Assembly (NCBI GenBank): GCA_035571275.1
Contig: DATMKQ010000466.1
Span: 22,494 to 86,493 of the forward strand
Reading direction: 5' to 3'
DNA from: Trebonia sp035571275
Lineage (GTDB): Bacteria; Actinomycetota; Actinomycetes; Streptosporangiales; Streptosporangiaceae
Length of the DNA: 64,000 nucleotides
The notes below the pieces were generated by a model that ran no database searches, had not been told where the DNA came from, and saw only the letters and a program-made list of their open reading frames with translations. A program made the position numbers and the translations under genes. Shown here one piece after another: positions 1 to 7,780 of the stretch (the stretch's first letter is position 1; each line of letters begins with the position of its first letter).

Positions 1-104
1 GCGGCACCGAGCTGGAGTGGAAGGTTCCGGTCCCGCCGGAACCCGAGCGCCCCGCAGGTGAGGGGCCGCGCCCGTCGCCTGCTGGCCGGTATCCGCTGCG
101 TTAG
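1..104 (+). CDS. Sensor histidine kinase, C-terminal end (partial)
   Basis: An open frame enters from the left edge (first full codon at base 3) and stops with TAG at 102-104. The visible tail begins GTELEWKVPVPPEPE; a G-T-x-L-x-W-x-V-P ending is what DevS-type and other HATPase sensor kinases show at the end of the ATPase domain. It is convergent with the DevR-like regulator and overlaps its stop codon by four bases. I infer that it is the partner kinase of that regulator. Only about 33 residues are visible, so family assignment rests on a short tail and could be wrong. Confidence 0.5.
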   Translation, partial: GTELEWKVPVPPEPERPAGEGPRPSPAGRYPLR

Positions 105-814
105 CGCGCGTACGGGTTGCCGCCGTGGCGGGCGAGACCCTCTTCGTGCTCGCCGAACATCCGGGCGGCGTAGGCGGCCGCCTGCGTGCGACGCTCCATG
201 CCGAGCTTGGCGAACAGCGCTGAGATGTAGTTCTTGACCGTCTTCTCCGCCAGGAACATCCTCTCGCCGATCTGCCGGTTGGTGAGACCCTCGCCAATCA
301 GTTCGAGGATCCGCCGCTCCTGCGGGGTGAGCCCGGCTAGCGGGTCCTGCTTCGCCGACTGGTTCCGCAGCCTGGCCATCAACTGGCTGGCCGCCCGCGG
401 GTCCAGCATGGACTGCCCGGTGGCCACCGTGCGCACCGCCCCCACCAGGTCGGTGCCGCGGATCTGCTTGAGCACGTACCCGGCGGCGCCGGCCATGACC
501 GCGTCCATCAGCGCGTCATCGTCGGCGAACGAGGTGAGCATCAGGCATGCCACCTCGGGCATCTGGGACCGGATCTCCCGGCAGACGGTCACCCCGTCGC
601 CGTCCGGCAATCGAACGTCGAGCACCGCCACGTCCGGGCGGACCGCGGGGATCCTGGCCAGCGCGGAAGACGCCGTCCCGGCCTCGCCCACGACCTTGAT
701 ATCGCCTTCGGCTTCGAGCATGTCGCGCACGCCGCGCCTGACGATCTCGTGGTCGTCGAGCAGGAACACCGCGATCGGCTGCTTGGCGGCGTCTTCTTTA
801 GCTGGGGTTTGCAC
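101..814 (-). CDS. NarL/FixJ (DevR-like) response regulator
   Basis: A 237-residue two-domain regulator. The N-terminal receiver has the acidic pair at D20-D21, the phosphoacceptor D66 in VLDVRLPDG and the conserved lysine in GYVLKQ. The C-terminal LuxR-type helix-turn-helix spans about residues 160-215 (LTPQERRILELIGEGLTNRQIG). Layout and sequence resemble DevR/DosR, the hypoxia and redox regulator of mycobacteria and relatives. ATG at 814 is the only sensible start. A near-perfect DevR-type inverted repeat lies 62 bases upstream, which fits autoregulation. The kinase tail that ends against its stop codon may be its partner. Family certain; the DevR role is inferred. Confidence 0.93.
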   Translation of the reverse strand: MQTPAKEDAAKQPIAVFLLDDHEIVRRGVRDMLEAEGDIKVVGEAGTASSALARIPAVRPDVAVLDVRLPDGDGVTVCREIRSQMPEVACLMLTSFADDDALMDAVMAGAAGYVLKQIRGTDLVGAVRTVATGQSMLDPRAASQLMARLRNQSAKQDPLAGLTPQERRILELIGEGLTNRQIGERMFLAEKTVKNYISALFAKLGMERRTQAAAYAARMFGEHEEGLARHGGNPYAR

Positions 815-875
815 GGTCGTCTCCCGGGCTTGAGGTCTTATATAACAAGCTAGGCACCAGCCGGCCTCAGCTCCA

Positions 876-889
876 AGGACGAACGTCCC
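876..889. promoter_or_regulatory. Candidate DevR/DosR box
   Basis: The sequence AGGACGAACGTCCC matches the core of the DosR/DevR palindrome (GGGAC, four bases, GTCCC) with one mismatch. It lies between the divergent DevR-like regulator and lgt, 62 bases from the regulator start and 33 bases from the lgt start. Binding is inferred from the match and from the neighbouring gene. Confidence 0.5.
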
Positions 890-921
890 GTTGTGTCCAG
901 CCGCGGGGTAGTCTCTGCTCC

Positions 922-1935
922 ATGGTGCACGTCGCCCTGCCCGAGTACATCCCCAGCCCGCCGATCAACAGTTTCCACATCGGCCCGCTGGATGTTCACT
1001 TTTACGCGCTTGGTTACATCATCGGGATCACCCTGGCGATCCTGATCACCAGGCGGCGCTGGCGTGCCCTCGGCGGCGACCCGGACCTGGTGAACGACAT
1101 CGCCCTCTGGGTAGTGCCCGCCGGCATCATCGGCGGCCGGATTTACTTCGATATCACAACTCCCGATGACATCCCGCACGTGTGGTACGGGGTGTTCGCG
1201 GTCTGGAGCGGGGGTCTTGGCATCTGGGGCGGCGTGGCGCTGGCGGCGGCCGTCGGCGTATGGCGGCTGCGACGGCTCGGGATCACCGCCGGCCCGTTTG
1301 GGAACGCCATCGCGCCCGCGCTGCTTGTCGCCCAGGCTGTCGGGCGCATCGGCAACTACTTCAACAAGGAACTCTTCGGCTCGCCGACCACGCTGCCCTG
1401 GGGCCTTGAGATCCCCTACCAGTACCGGGTGTCGGGCGGCATTCCGGCGCAGGACCTGCACTTCGCCACCTTCCAGCCGACGTTTCTTTACGAGCTGATC
1501 TGGGACCTGGCGCTAGCCGCGTTCCTCGTCTGGCTGGGGCACCATGCCAAGATCAAGCCCTGGGGGCTGTTCGCCCTGTACGTGGCGGGTTACTCCGCGT
1601 TCCGTATCTTCGAAGAGTCGGTGCGGATCGACTCCTCGGAGTACTTCCTTGGCCTGCGGCTGAACATGTACATCGCGGTGATACTGACCATTGCGGGCCT
1701 GGTCTGGTTCGTCTTCGCGCAGCGCCGTCCTGAGCGCCCCGCCGTATTGCGCTCGCCGGGCGCCCGCGGCGCGGTCAGCGAGGCCTCGGCCGACGAGGTG
1801 GCTACCGCCGACGCCGGCGCGCCCGGAACCGCTCAGGCGGCGGCGTCCGGTGCGGCGGCAGCACCGACTGACGCGGAGCCCAGTGCGGAAACGGGGGACT
1901 CCGCGGGAGTCACCACGGTTCGTTCCGAGGAATAA
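922..1935 (+). CDS. lgt: Prolipoprotein diacylglyceryl transferase
   Basis: Integral membrane enzyme that moves a diacylglyceryl group from phosphatidylglycerol to the lipobox cysteine of prelipoproteins, the first step of lipoprotein maturation. The 337-residue product has the family's opening (IPSPPINSFHIGPLDVHFYALGY), about seven hydrophobic segments and the Lgt signature GRIGNYFNKELFG near residues 141-153. About 60 residues rich in Ala, Glu and Thr follow the last membrane segment, a tail common in actinobacterial Lgt. The later enzyme Lnt is also in the window (24390-26030). The end overlaps the convergent gene on the other strand by 103 bases. Confidence 0.97.
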   Translation: MVHVALPEYIPSPPINSFHIGPLDVHFYALGYIIGITLAILITRRRWRALGGDPDLVNDIALWVVPAGIIGGRIYFDITTPDDIPHVWYGVFAVWSGGLGIWGGVALAAAVGVWRLRRLGITAGPFGNAIAPALLVAQAVGRIGNYFNKELFGSPTTLPWGLEIPYQYRVSGGIPAQDLHFATFQPTFLYELIWDLALAAFLVWLGHHAKIKPWGLFALYVAGYSAFRIFEESVRIDSSEYFLGLRLNMYIAVILTIAGLVWFVFAQRRPERPAVLRSPGARGAVSEASADEVATADAGAPGTAQAAASGAAAAPTDAEPSAETGDSAGVTTVRSEE

Positions 1936-3098
1936 GGACAGGCGCGGGGCGGGCCGGTCAGATAGCACCAGCCGGCCAGCGCCAGCGGGTATGCGAAGTA
2001 CCCCCAGCGAGTCGCGGGGGCGAGGGTGAATATCGCCGCCAGGCCAACGGCGAGCCGGACCGCCGCCGCCCGCGTGTCGCGTGGCGGGCGCACCGTCAGC
2101 CACACGGTGAATGTGAGTGCCGCGACGCCGGACAGCGCCAACGCCGCCCACCTGCCCGCGGGGCCCGCGGCCGCCAGCAGGTGACCGGGCAGCGGGCTCG
2201 CCGCGGGGGTGCGATGCGGGGTGAGCCCGAGCGGGAAGAGCACCGTGTTCCGCAGCGCGCTGCCCGGATCGCCCAGCGCGGCGGGCGCGGCCGCAGCCAT
2301 CGCCGCGACCGTGGTCAGGGCCGCGAGGACCGTGAACCGCGTCGCCCGCGCCTTGGTGGTCGTGACGGCGAGCGTGACGGCCAGGACGCCGACGGCGGGC
2401 CAGGCGGTCGCCTTGAGTGCGCAGGCGAGGCCGGTGGTGACGGCCGCCGCGCGTGGCGTGTCCCTGGCGGTAAGCGCCAGCGACATACAGAGCAGCGCGA
2501 TGATGGGGACGTCGGTGCCGCCGGTCGCCACTTCAAGCGACAGGACCGGCGAGGCCAGCGCGAAGGCGGTGTTCCGAAGCGCCGCGCCCCGGGCCTGATG
2601 TCCGCTCGGGGAGGGGTCGGCCAGCCGGAACGCCAGGTAGAGCCCGGCCGCCCCGGTGAGGGTCAGCCACAGCCGGGGGTCGCCCGCCCACGCGTCCCAG
2701 CCGCCTAGCACGCCGATGGCGTGCGGCAGCCCGAAAACGGCCATCAGCGGCTCGTACGGGTCGTAGGCGAGCACCCGGGACAGGCCGGCGGCGTGTTGAT
2801 ACGGGGTGCCCTGCTGTAGCAGCCGGGCGCCGGCCTGGGCGATAACGGTGAGCGTTCCCTCACCGACGCGGCTCGGCAGCCCCGCCCACGCCTGCCACGC
2901 GAGCGGGGCGATGGTAGCGAAGCCGAGGGCTAGCACGTGCGGTAGCAGTAGTTCACGGTGCCGCGAACACCAGATGACCGCCGCCGCGGCCAGGTAGCCC
3001 ATCGCGGCCCACGTGCCCCAGCAGCGCTCGATCGGCTGGCTGCTGACGACGGCGAGCACGGCCGCGAACGCGGCGAACGATAGGTAACAGCGCGTCAC
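1833..3098 (-). CDS. Polytopic membrane protein, GT-C/DUF2029-like
   Basis: A 421-residue hydrophobic protein with roughly ten membrane segments. The spacing and short loops (QQGTPYQH, YDPYEPLMAVFG, GTDVPIIALLC) recall GT-C polyprenol-linked mannosyltransferases of the DUF2029/GT87 type, but no diagnostic catalytic motif is certain. It starts with GTG inside the overlap GTGA with the YbaK-like gene stop, so the two are probably translationally coupled. The last 35 residues lie antisense to the Ala-rich tail of lgt and may be a poorly constrained extension. Function unknown; a role in envelope glycans is a guess. Confidence 0.75.
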   Translation of the reverse strand: MTRCYLSFAAFAAVLAVVSSQPIERCWGTWAAMGYLAAAAVIWCSRHRELLLPHVLALGFATIAPLAWQAWAGLPSRVGEGTLTVIAQAGARLLQQGTPYQHAAGLSRVLAYDPYEPLMAVFGLPHAIGVLGGWDAWAGDPRLWLTLTGAAGLYLAFRLADPSPSGHQARGAALRNTAFALASPVLSLEVATGGTDVPIIALLCMSLALTARDTPRAAAVTTGLACALKATAWPAVGVLAVTLAVTTTKARATRFTVLAALTTVAAMAAAAPAALGDPGSALRNTVLFPLGLTPHRTPAASPLPGHLLAAAGPAGRWAALALSGVAALTFTVWLTVRPPRDTRAAAVRLAVGLAAIFTLAPATRWGYFAYPLALAGWCYLTGPPRACPYSSERTVVTPAESPVSALGSASVGAAAAPDAAA

Positions 3099-3574
3099 TG
3101 GGCGGCTATCGCCGCTACCGTTGCCCCGGCGGCCCTGATCAGGTCGGTGGGGGCGATCTCGATCTCGAGCCCGCGGCGGCCGCCGCTGCAGAACATGGTG
3201 CCGAGCGCGAGCGCGGATTCGTCGACCACGACCGGCAGCCGGCGTCGCTGCCCGACTGGTGAGATGCCGCCCGCCACGAAACCAGTGGCGCGCTCGGCCG
3301 CGGCCACGTCCGCCATGACCGCCTTCTTGCCGCCGGCGGCCGCCGCGAGCGCCTTGAGATCAAGCTGGCGGTGCACAGGAACGACGCCCACGGCGAGCGA
3401 GCCGTCCACCGCGGCGACAAGCGTCTTGAAGACCTGCTCCGGCGGCACGCCGAGCGCCTCGCATGCCTCAAGACCGTACGACTCGCGTCGCGGGTCGTGG
3501 GCGTACTCGTGCCGGGTGAACGGGATCTTCGCCCGCTCGAGGACGATCGTCGCCGCCGTGCCGCGTCCAGCCAC
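3095..3574 (-). CDS. ybaK: YbaK/EbsC-family Cys-tRNA(Pro) deacylase
   Basis: A 159-residue single-domain protein of the YbaK/ProX editing family, which hydrolyses cysteine (or other small residues) mischarged on tRNA(Pro). Family landmarks are present in order: EHAYDPRR-like N-terminal strand (RHEYAHDPR), EQVFKTLVA, the lysine-rich KKAVMAD turn, GGISPVGQRRRLPVVVDE and a final IAPTDLIR. Length and order are those of YbaK. It is the first gene of a two-gene unit with the GT-C-like membrane protein (overlap GTGA). The exact substrate is inferred from family. Confidence 0.9.
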   Translation of the reverse strand: MAGRGTAATIVLERAKIPFTRHEYAHDPRRESYGLEACEALGVPPEQVFKTLVAAVDGSLAVGVVPVHRQLDLKALAAAAGGKKAVMADVAAAERATGFVAGGISPVGQRRRLPVVVDESALALGTMFCSGGRRGLEIEIAPTDLIRAAGATVAAIAAQ

Positions 3575-3659
3575 GAATCGTCACACTAGCGTCGGGTCGG
3601 CGGCTCACGCGAGCGAAAATCGTTAGGCCACGGGCACGGCCGGTACGCATAGTGGGCTT

Positions 3660-4235
3660 ATGCGTGTCACGTTTCCGCGTCTTGCTGACCATGAGATCGC
3701 CTACGCCCTAGTAGAACGCGACGACGGAGTGGTCTACCAGATGCTCAGCGGCCGTGCCGGAACGGCGCTGCCACACGACATCAGGCATCTGGTCGTCGAA
3801 CGGGAGCTTGGCGTCACCGACGGGCTATGGGGCGGCATCGCGTCAGGTGCCGTTTTCAAGAGCATGCGGCACCTTGGCGGGCGGCGCCCGCCGCACGCGA
3901 CGGAGCGTTCGGTCGAACTCAAGCGGAAATACCGGGACCGGCTGCTTCGCGCCGAGCTGCTGGCCGACCTTGTGGAGCGCGTGGCGGCCCTCGATGACGC
4001 GTCGCCTGAGGCGATACGCCGTCTGACCGGGACGAAGCTCGCGGTGCTTCGCGGCGCGCCACCGTCGCCGGAAGCGCTGGCGACCGCGGCCCGAGCGCTG
4101 CAGGTCGAGGCGGCCCGGTGGGCCCGGCTGCGGCCGGGGCAGGAGTTGCACTACGAGTGGCCGTCGGCGCGGGTCCCGCGGGCGAACATCCCGCGTCAGG
4201 TGCGACGGAAGTTGTCGTCGTTACTTGTGGGGTAA
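3660..4235 (+). CDS. Conserved hypothetical protein
   Basis: A 191-residue soluble, basic protein without signal peptide or membrane segment. It has an alpha-beta N-terminal half (ALVERDDGVVYQMLSGRAGTALPHD) and a helical charged C-terminal half (VELKRKYRDRLLRAELLADLVERV). Codon use is typical of the neighbours and the ATG at 3660 is preceded by a short intergenic gap, so I regard it as a real gene. I do not recognise a named domain. It stands alone between the divergent ybaK unit and the GNAT gene. Confidence 0.75.
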   Translation: MRVTFPRLADHEIAYALVERDDGVVYQMLSGRAGTALPHDIRHLVVERELGVTDGLWGGIASGAVFKSMRHLGGRRPPHATERSVELKRKYRDRLLRAELLADLVERVAALDDASPEAIRRLTGTKLAVLRGAPPSPEALATAARALQVEAARWARLRPGQELHYEWPSARVPRANIPRQVRRKLSSLLVG

Positions 4236-4276
4236 TCGGCTTGTGTCGCGCCCGCCTGGCGAGACAAGCTTGTTCA

Positions 4277-4870
4277 ATGCATCCCGACGCCACTTCGTCT
4301 CAGCTGTCTCGCCCGTCTCGCCCGTCTGAGCTCATCGACGCCGGCCCGGTCCTGCTGCGCCGCTGGCACTCGGCCGACCTCGACGCTTCGTGCCAGGCGG
4401 TGCTCTCATCGCTTGAGCACCTGCGCCCCTGGATGCCCTGGGCGGTCGACTTCAGCCGCAGCACCCAGGCCGAGTTCCTGGCCGGCTGCGAGCGTGACTG
4501 GCAGTCCGGCGCGATGTTCAACTACGCCATGCTGGTCGACGGCGAGATCGCCGGGTCCACCGGGCTGATGGCGCGGATCGGCCCTCGCGGCCTGGAGATC
4601 GGATACTGGGTCGGCCAGGCGTACACCCGCAGGGGGCTGGCGACCGCCGCTGCCGCTGCTCTTGTCACGGAGGCGTTCACGCTGCCCGGCGTCGACTACC
4701 TGCAGATCGTCCACGACGAGCTGAACGTGCCGAGCGGCGGCGTCCCCCGCAAGCTGGGGTTCACGCAGATCGAGCGTCGCCCGCTCGACCACAAGCCGCT
4801 GGGCGGCACCGGCATGGGCGTTGTGTGGGAGATAACCCGTCCCCAGTGGGAGGACGCCGGTCCCCGGTAA
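4277..4870 (+). CDS. GNAT-family N-acetyltransferase (RimJ/RimL-like)
   Basis: A 197-residue acetyltransferase of the type that modifies protein N-termini or small amines using acetyl-CoA. It shows LLRRWHSADLDA at the start, HLRPWMPWAVD, and the acetyl-CoA loop region EIGYWVGQAYTRRGLATAAAAAL, followed by RKLGFTQIERR, all standard for the RimJ/RimL group. The frame is open further upstream, but the ATG at 4277 (MHPDATSS) gives the normal family length, so I use that start. The true substrate cannot be told. Confidence 0.9.
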   Translation: MHPDATSSQLSRPSRPSELIDAGPVLLRRWHSADLDASCQAVLSSLEHLRPWMPWAVDFSRSTQAEFLAGCERDWQSGAMFNYAMLVDGEIAGSTGLMARIGPRGLEIGYWVGQAYTRRGLATAAAAALVTEAFTLPGVDYLQIVHDELNVPSGGVPRKLGFTQIERRPLDHKPLGGTGMGVVWEITRPQWEDAGPR

Positions 4871-4881
4871 CGTATCCGAAC

Positions 4882-5337
4882 ATGGAAGACGTCGAGCGGT
4901 TCGACCGGGACATGATGGCGCTGGCCCTGCGTCAGGCGCGGATCAGCCTTGAGGCAGGCGGGGTGCCGGTCGGCGCGGTCCTGGCGGCGGGCCGCGAGGT
5001 GCTCGCGGCCGGGCACAACGAGCGCGTGCAGCGCGGCGACCCGGTGGCGCACGGCGAGATCGCGTGCCTGCGCAACGCGGGCCGCCGTCCTTCGTACGCG
5101 GACACCACGCTGTACACGACGCTGTCGCCGTGCCCGCTGTGCACCGGCGCGGTCCTGCTGTTCCAGATCCCGCGCGTCGTCGTGGGCGAGGCCAGGACGT
5201 TCCCCGGCGACCTTGACTTCCTGCGTGCCCGTGGCGTCGAGATCGTGCTGTTCGACGACCCCGGCTGTGCGGCGGTGATGGAGGAATTCCAGACCCGCTT
5301 CCCCGAAGTCTGGAGCGAGGACATCGGCGGCCGCTAG
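4882..5337 (+). CDS. Yeast-type cytosine deaminase-like zinc deaminase
   Basis: A 151-residue cytidine-deaminase-fold protein. Zinc site residues are H57 and E59 (AHGE) and C84/C87 (LSPCPLC). The stretch DTTLYTTLSPCPLCTGA, then IPRVVVGE, RGVEIVLFDD and a terminal EDIG follow yeast Fcy1 much more closely than TadA or CDA, so conversion of cytosine to uracil (pyrimidine salvage) is the best guess. The ATG at 4882 gives the Fcy1 length; an in-frame upstream start would add 19 unsupported residues and overlap the acetyltransferase. Substrate assignment is by similarity recalled from memory, not tested. Confidence 0.85.
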   Translation: MEDVERFDRDMMALALRQARISLEAGGVPVGAVLAAGREVLAAGHNERVQRGDPVAHGEIACLRNAGRRPSYADTTLYTTLSPCPLCTGAVLLFQIPRVVVGEARTFPGDLDFLRARGVEIVLFDDPGCAAVMEEFQTRFPEVWSEDIGGR

Positions 5338-5394
5338 CTGCCCGAATTGTCGGGATGCGATCGCAGCTGCGCCTGAGAGATAAACTCGCACCTT

Positions 5395-6300
5395 GTGAGC
5401 AGTGTTGTTGCAGCCGAGGTTGGCGAGCGGTTTCCGGACGTCGCGGCACTGACGGCCGCCCTGGACAAGACCGGCTATCTGGCCGGGGACCAGCTTTCCG
5501 CTGCGCTGTTCCTCGCGGTGCGGATGGGTCAGCCCATCCTGCTGGAAGGTGAGCCGGGCGTCGGGAAGACCGAGGCCGCCAAGGCGCTCGCCGCCGCCCT
5601 GGACACCGTGCTCGTCCGGCTGCAGTGTTACGAGGGCATCGCGGCCGCCGAGGCGCTGTACGAGTGGAACTACCCGCGGCAGCTGCTCGCCATCCGGCTC
5701 GCCGAAGCCAGCCACGAGCAGCTCAGGGACACGGATCTGTTCCGCGAGGACTTCCTGCTCGCCCGGCCGCTGCTTACCGCGCTCGACCACCCGGGCCCGC
5801 GGCCCGCGGTGCTCCTCATCGACGAAGTGGACCGGGCCGACGACGAGTTCGAGGCGTTCCTGTTTGAGATGCTCGCCGAGTCTTCCGTCACGATCCCCGA
5901 GCTCGGCACGCGCCACGCGAAGATCCCGCCGGTCGCGATCCTCACCTCCAACAGAACCCGCGACCTGCACGACGCGCTCAAGCGGCGCTGCCTGTACCAC
6001 TGGATCGGCTACCCGGACGCGGCGCGCGTCGCGCAGATCATCAGGCGGCGGGTGCCCGGCGCCAGCCGGCACCTGGCCGGCGAGGTGGCGGCCGCGGTCA
6101 GCAGGCTGCGCGGGCTCGACCTGACCAAGCCGCCGGGTATCTCGGAGGCGATCACCTGGGCATCCGCGCTCACAGTGTTCGGAGCGGGCACGTTGTCCCC
6201 GGAAACGGCGGGGCAGACGATGAGCGTCGTGGTCAAGTACCCGGAGGACGAGCAGACCGTCCTGGCGGCCGGGCTTGCTTCCGTCGTGGGGCATGACTGA
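5395..6300 (+). CDS. MoxR-family AAA+ ATPase
   Basis: A 301-residue AAA+ ATPase. Walker A is GEPGVGKT (residues 52-59), Walker B LLIDEVDRAD (about 138-147), sensor 1 lies in ILTSNRTRDL and the arginine-finger region in ALKRRCLYHW. MoxR ATPases act as chaperones that mature metalloenzymes or complexes together with a VWA-domain partner. That partner follows directly and overlaps the end of this gene (ATGACTGA), so the two form one unit. It resembles CoxD-type members; no CO dehydrogenase genes are in view, so the client is unknown. Start is GTG. Confidence 0.95.
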   Translation: MSSVVAAEVGERFPDVAALTAALDKTGYLAGDQLSAALFLAVRMGQPILLEGEPGVGKTEAAKALAAALDTVLVRLQCYEGIAAAEALYEWNYPRQLLAIRLAEASHEQLRDTDLFREDFLLARPLLTALDHPGPRPAVLLIDEVDRADDEFEAFLFEMLAESSVTIPELGTRHAKIPPVAILTSNRTRDLHDALKRRCLYHWIGYPDAARVAQIIRRRVPGASRHLAGEVAAAVSRLRGLDLTKPPGISEAITWASALTVFGAGTLSPETAGQTMSVVVKYPEDEQTVLAAGLASVVGHD

Positions 6301-7768
6301 CCGCGTCCGCTTCCAAGGCGCCAGCGTGACAGGCGGCGCCGGTGCTCCCAACGGCTCGGGCGGTGCGGGCGCGCTGCCCCCGGTCGACGTCGCGGTGCTG
6401 GCCGCGGGGCTAGGCGTAGCGCTGCGATCGGTTGGACTGCCGGCCGGACCGGAGCGGTGCGAGCGGCTAGCGCGCGCTCTCAGCGTGATGCACGCGACTA
6501 AAGTGTCCGAACTGCATGCGTGCGCACTCGCGACCATGGTCTCGGATCCGAGTCAGATTGACGCGTTCGAGCGGGTGTTCGCCGAGATGTTCACCGGCAC
6601 CGTCCCAGGCCGCCAGCCTGCCGTGATGGCGCCCCAGCAAGGCATGACCGTCGAGCCCGCGGATGCTCCTTCGGCCGCCGACTCACCGTCGGCAGGCGCG
6701 GCCGGGGACCTGCCCTCGGCACTGCGCCAGGTGGATGCCTCCTCGTCGTCCTCAGGCGACGGGGACGAAGACGACCTGCCGGACGCGCCGGCGATCCGGC
6801 GCGTCGCGTCGGCCACAGAACGGCTGACCGGCCGCGACTTCGCCAAGCTCACCCCGGATGAACTGCGTCAGCTCGCGACGCTGATGCGCGAGCTCACGAT
6901 CGCGGTGCCACCGCGCCGGACCCGCCGCTACCGGCCGCGCAAGGATGGCGACCGGCTGGACATGCGCCGGACCCTGCGTCAGGCCAGGCGCACGGGCGGC
7001 GAGCCGGTCCGCATCGCCCGCCGGGCGGTCCGCCCCCGGCCGCGGCGGCTCGTCGTGCTGTGCGACATCTCCGGCTCCATGGAGCCGTACGCCAGGGCGC
7101 TGCTGCAGCTCATGTATGTGGCCAGCCGCTCATCGGGCGGCGCCGGGCTGGTCGGCTCGCTGCGCGAGGCAAGCCGACCGCGCACCGAGGTGTTCACGTT
7201 CGCGACCCGGCTGACCCGGCTGACACCGGCGATGGCCTCGGCGACCCCGGAGACCATGCTGGCCAAGGCCAGCGAGGCGGCGCCGGACTGGGCGGGCGGT
7301 ACCCGGATAGGCGCTGCGCTGCGCGAGTTCAACGACCGTTACGGGGTGCGCGGCATGGGGCGTGGCGCCGTAGTGCTGATCATCTCCGACGGGTGGGAGA
7401 CCGGGAACCCGGCGCTGCTCGGCGCGCAGATGGCCCGGCTGCACAGGATCGCGTACCGGATCGTGTGGGCCAACCCGCGGACGCAAAGCTCGCGCTACCG
7501 GCCCGAGGTGGGCGGCATGGCCGCCGCCTGGCCGTACTGTGACGCGGTGGTCAGCGCGCACAACTTTGAGGCGCTCGACGACCTGCTTATCGCGCTGCGC
7601 TCCCCGGCGTCCCGGCGCCCGGCGCGCGCCCTTCCCGCCGCCGCCGTCCCCGCCGCACCCGGCGAGCCAGCGACCGGGGCGGCGTCGGAGAGTCCGCCGG
7701 CGGACGCCAAGCCGGCCTCCTTTCACCTCCCGTTGACGCAGCCGCTGGTCAGGCGGTGGACAACCTGA
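6293..7768 (+). CDS. CoxE-like VWA domain protein
   Basis: A 491-residue protein with an acidic, Ser/Ala-rich linker (SSSSGDGDEDDLPD) after an N-terminal helical part and a C-terminal von Willebrand A domain. The metal-ion-dependent adhesion site DISGS starts at D258, and the later threonine sits in GGTRIGAAL. RTLRQARRTGGEPVRIARR before the domain is typical of the CoxE/VWA partner of MoxR ATPases. The start ATG at 6293 overlaps the MoxR stop, which supports coupled synthesis. The C-terminus is Ala/Pro-rich and probably disordered. Client complex not identifiable here. Confidence 0.93.
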   Translation: MTDRVRFQGASVTGGAGAPNGSGGAGALPPVDVAVLAAGLGVALRSVGLPAGPERCERLARALSVMHATKVSELHACALATMVSDPSQIDAFERVFAEMFTGTVPGRQPAVMAPQQGMTVEPADAPSAADSPSAGAAGDLPSALRQVDASSSSSGDGDEDDLPDAPAIRRVASATERLTGRDFAKLTPDELRQLATLMRELTIAVPPRRTRRYRPRKDGDRLDMRRTLRQARRTGGEPVRIARRAVRPRPRRLVVLCDISGSMEPYARALLQLMYVASRSSGGAGLVGSLREASRPRTEVFTFATRLTRLTPAMASATPETMLAKASEAAPDWAGGTRIGAALREFNDRYGVRGMGRGAVVLIISDGWETGNPALLGAQMARLHRIAYRIVWANPRTQSSRYRPEVGGMAAAWPYCDAVVSAHNFEALDDLLIALRSPASRRPARALPAAAVPAAPGEPATGAASESPPADAKPASFHLPLTQPLVRRWTT

Positions 7769-7780
7769 CGGCCGCTCGGC

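Noticed and set aside
4696..6537. A 613-codon minus-strand open frame.
   Set aside because: Covers the deaminase and MoxR genes in antisense; no family features.
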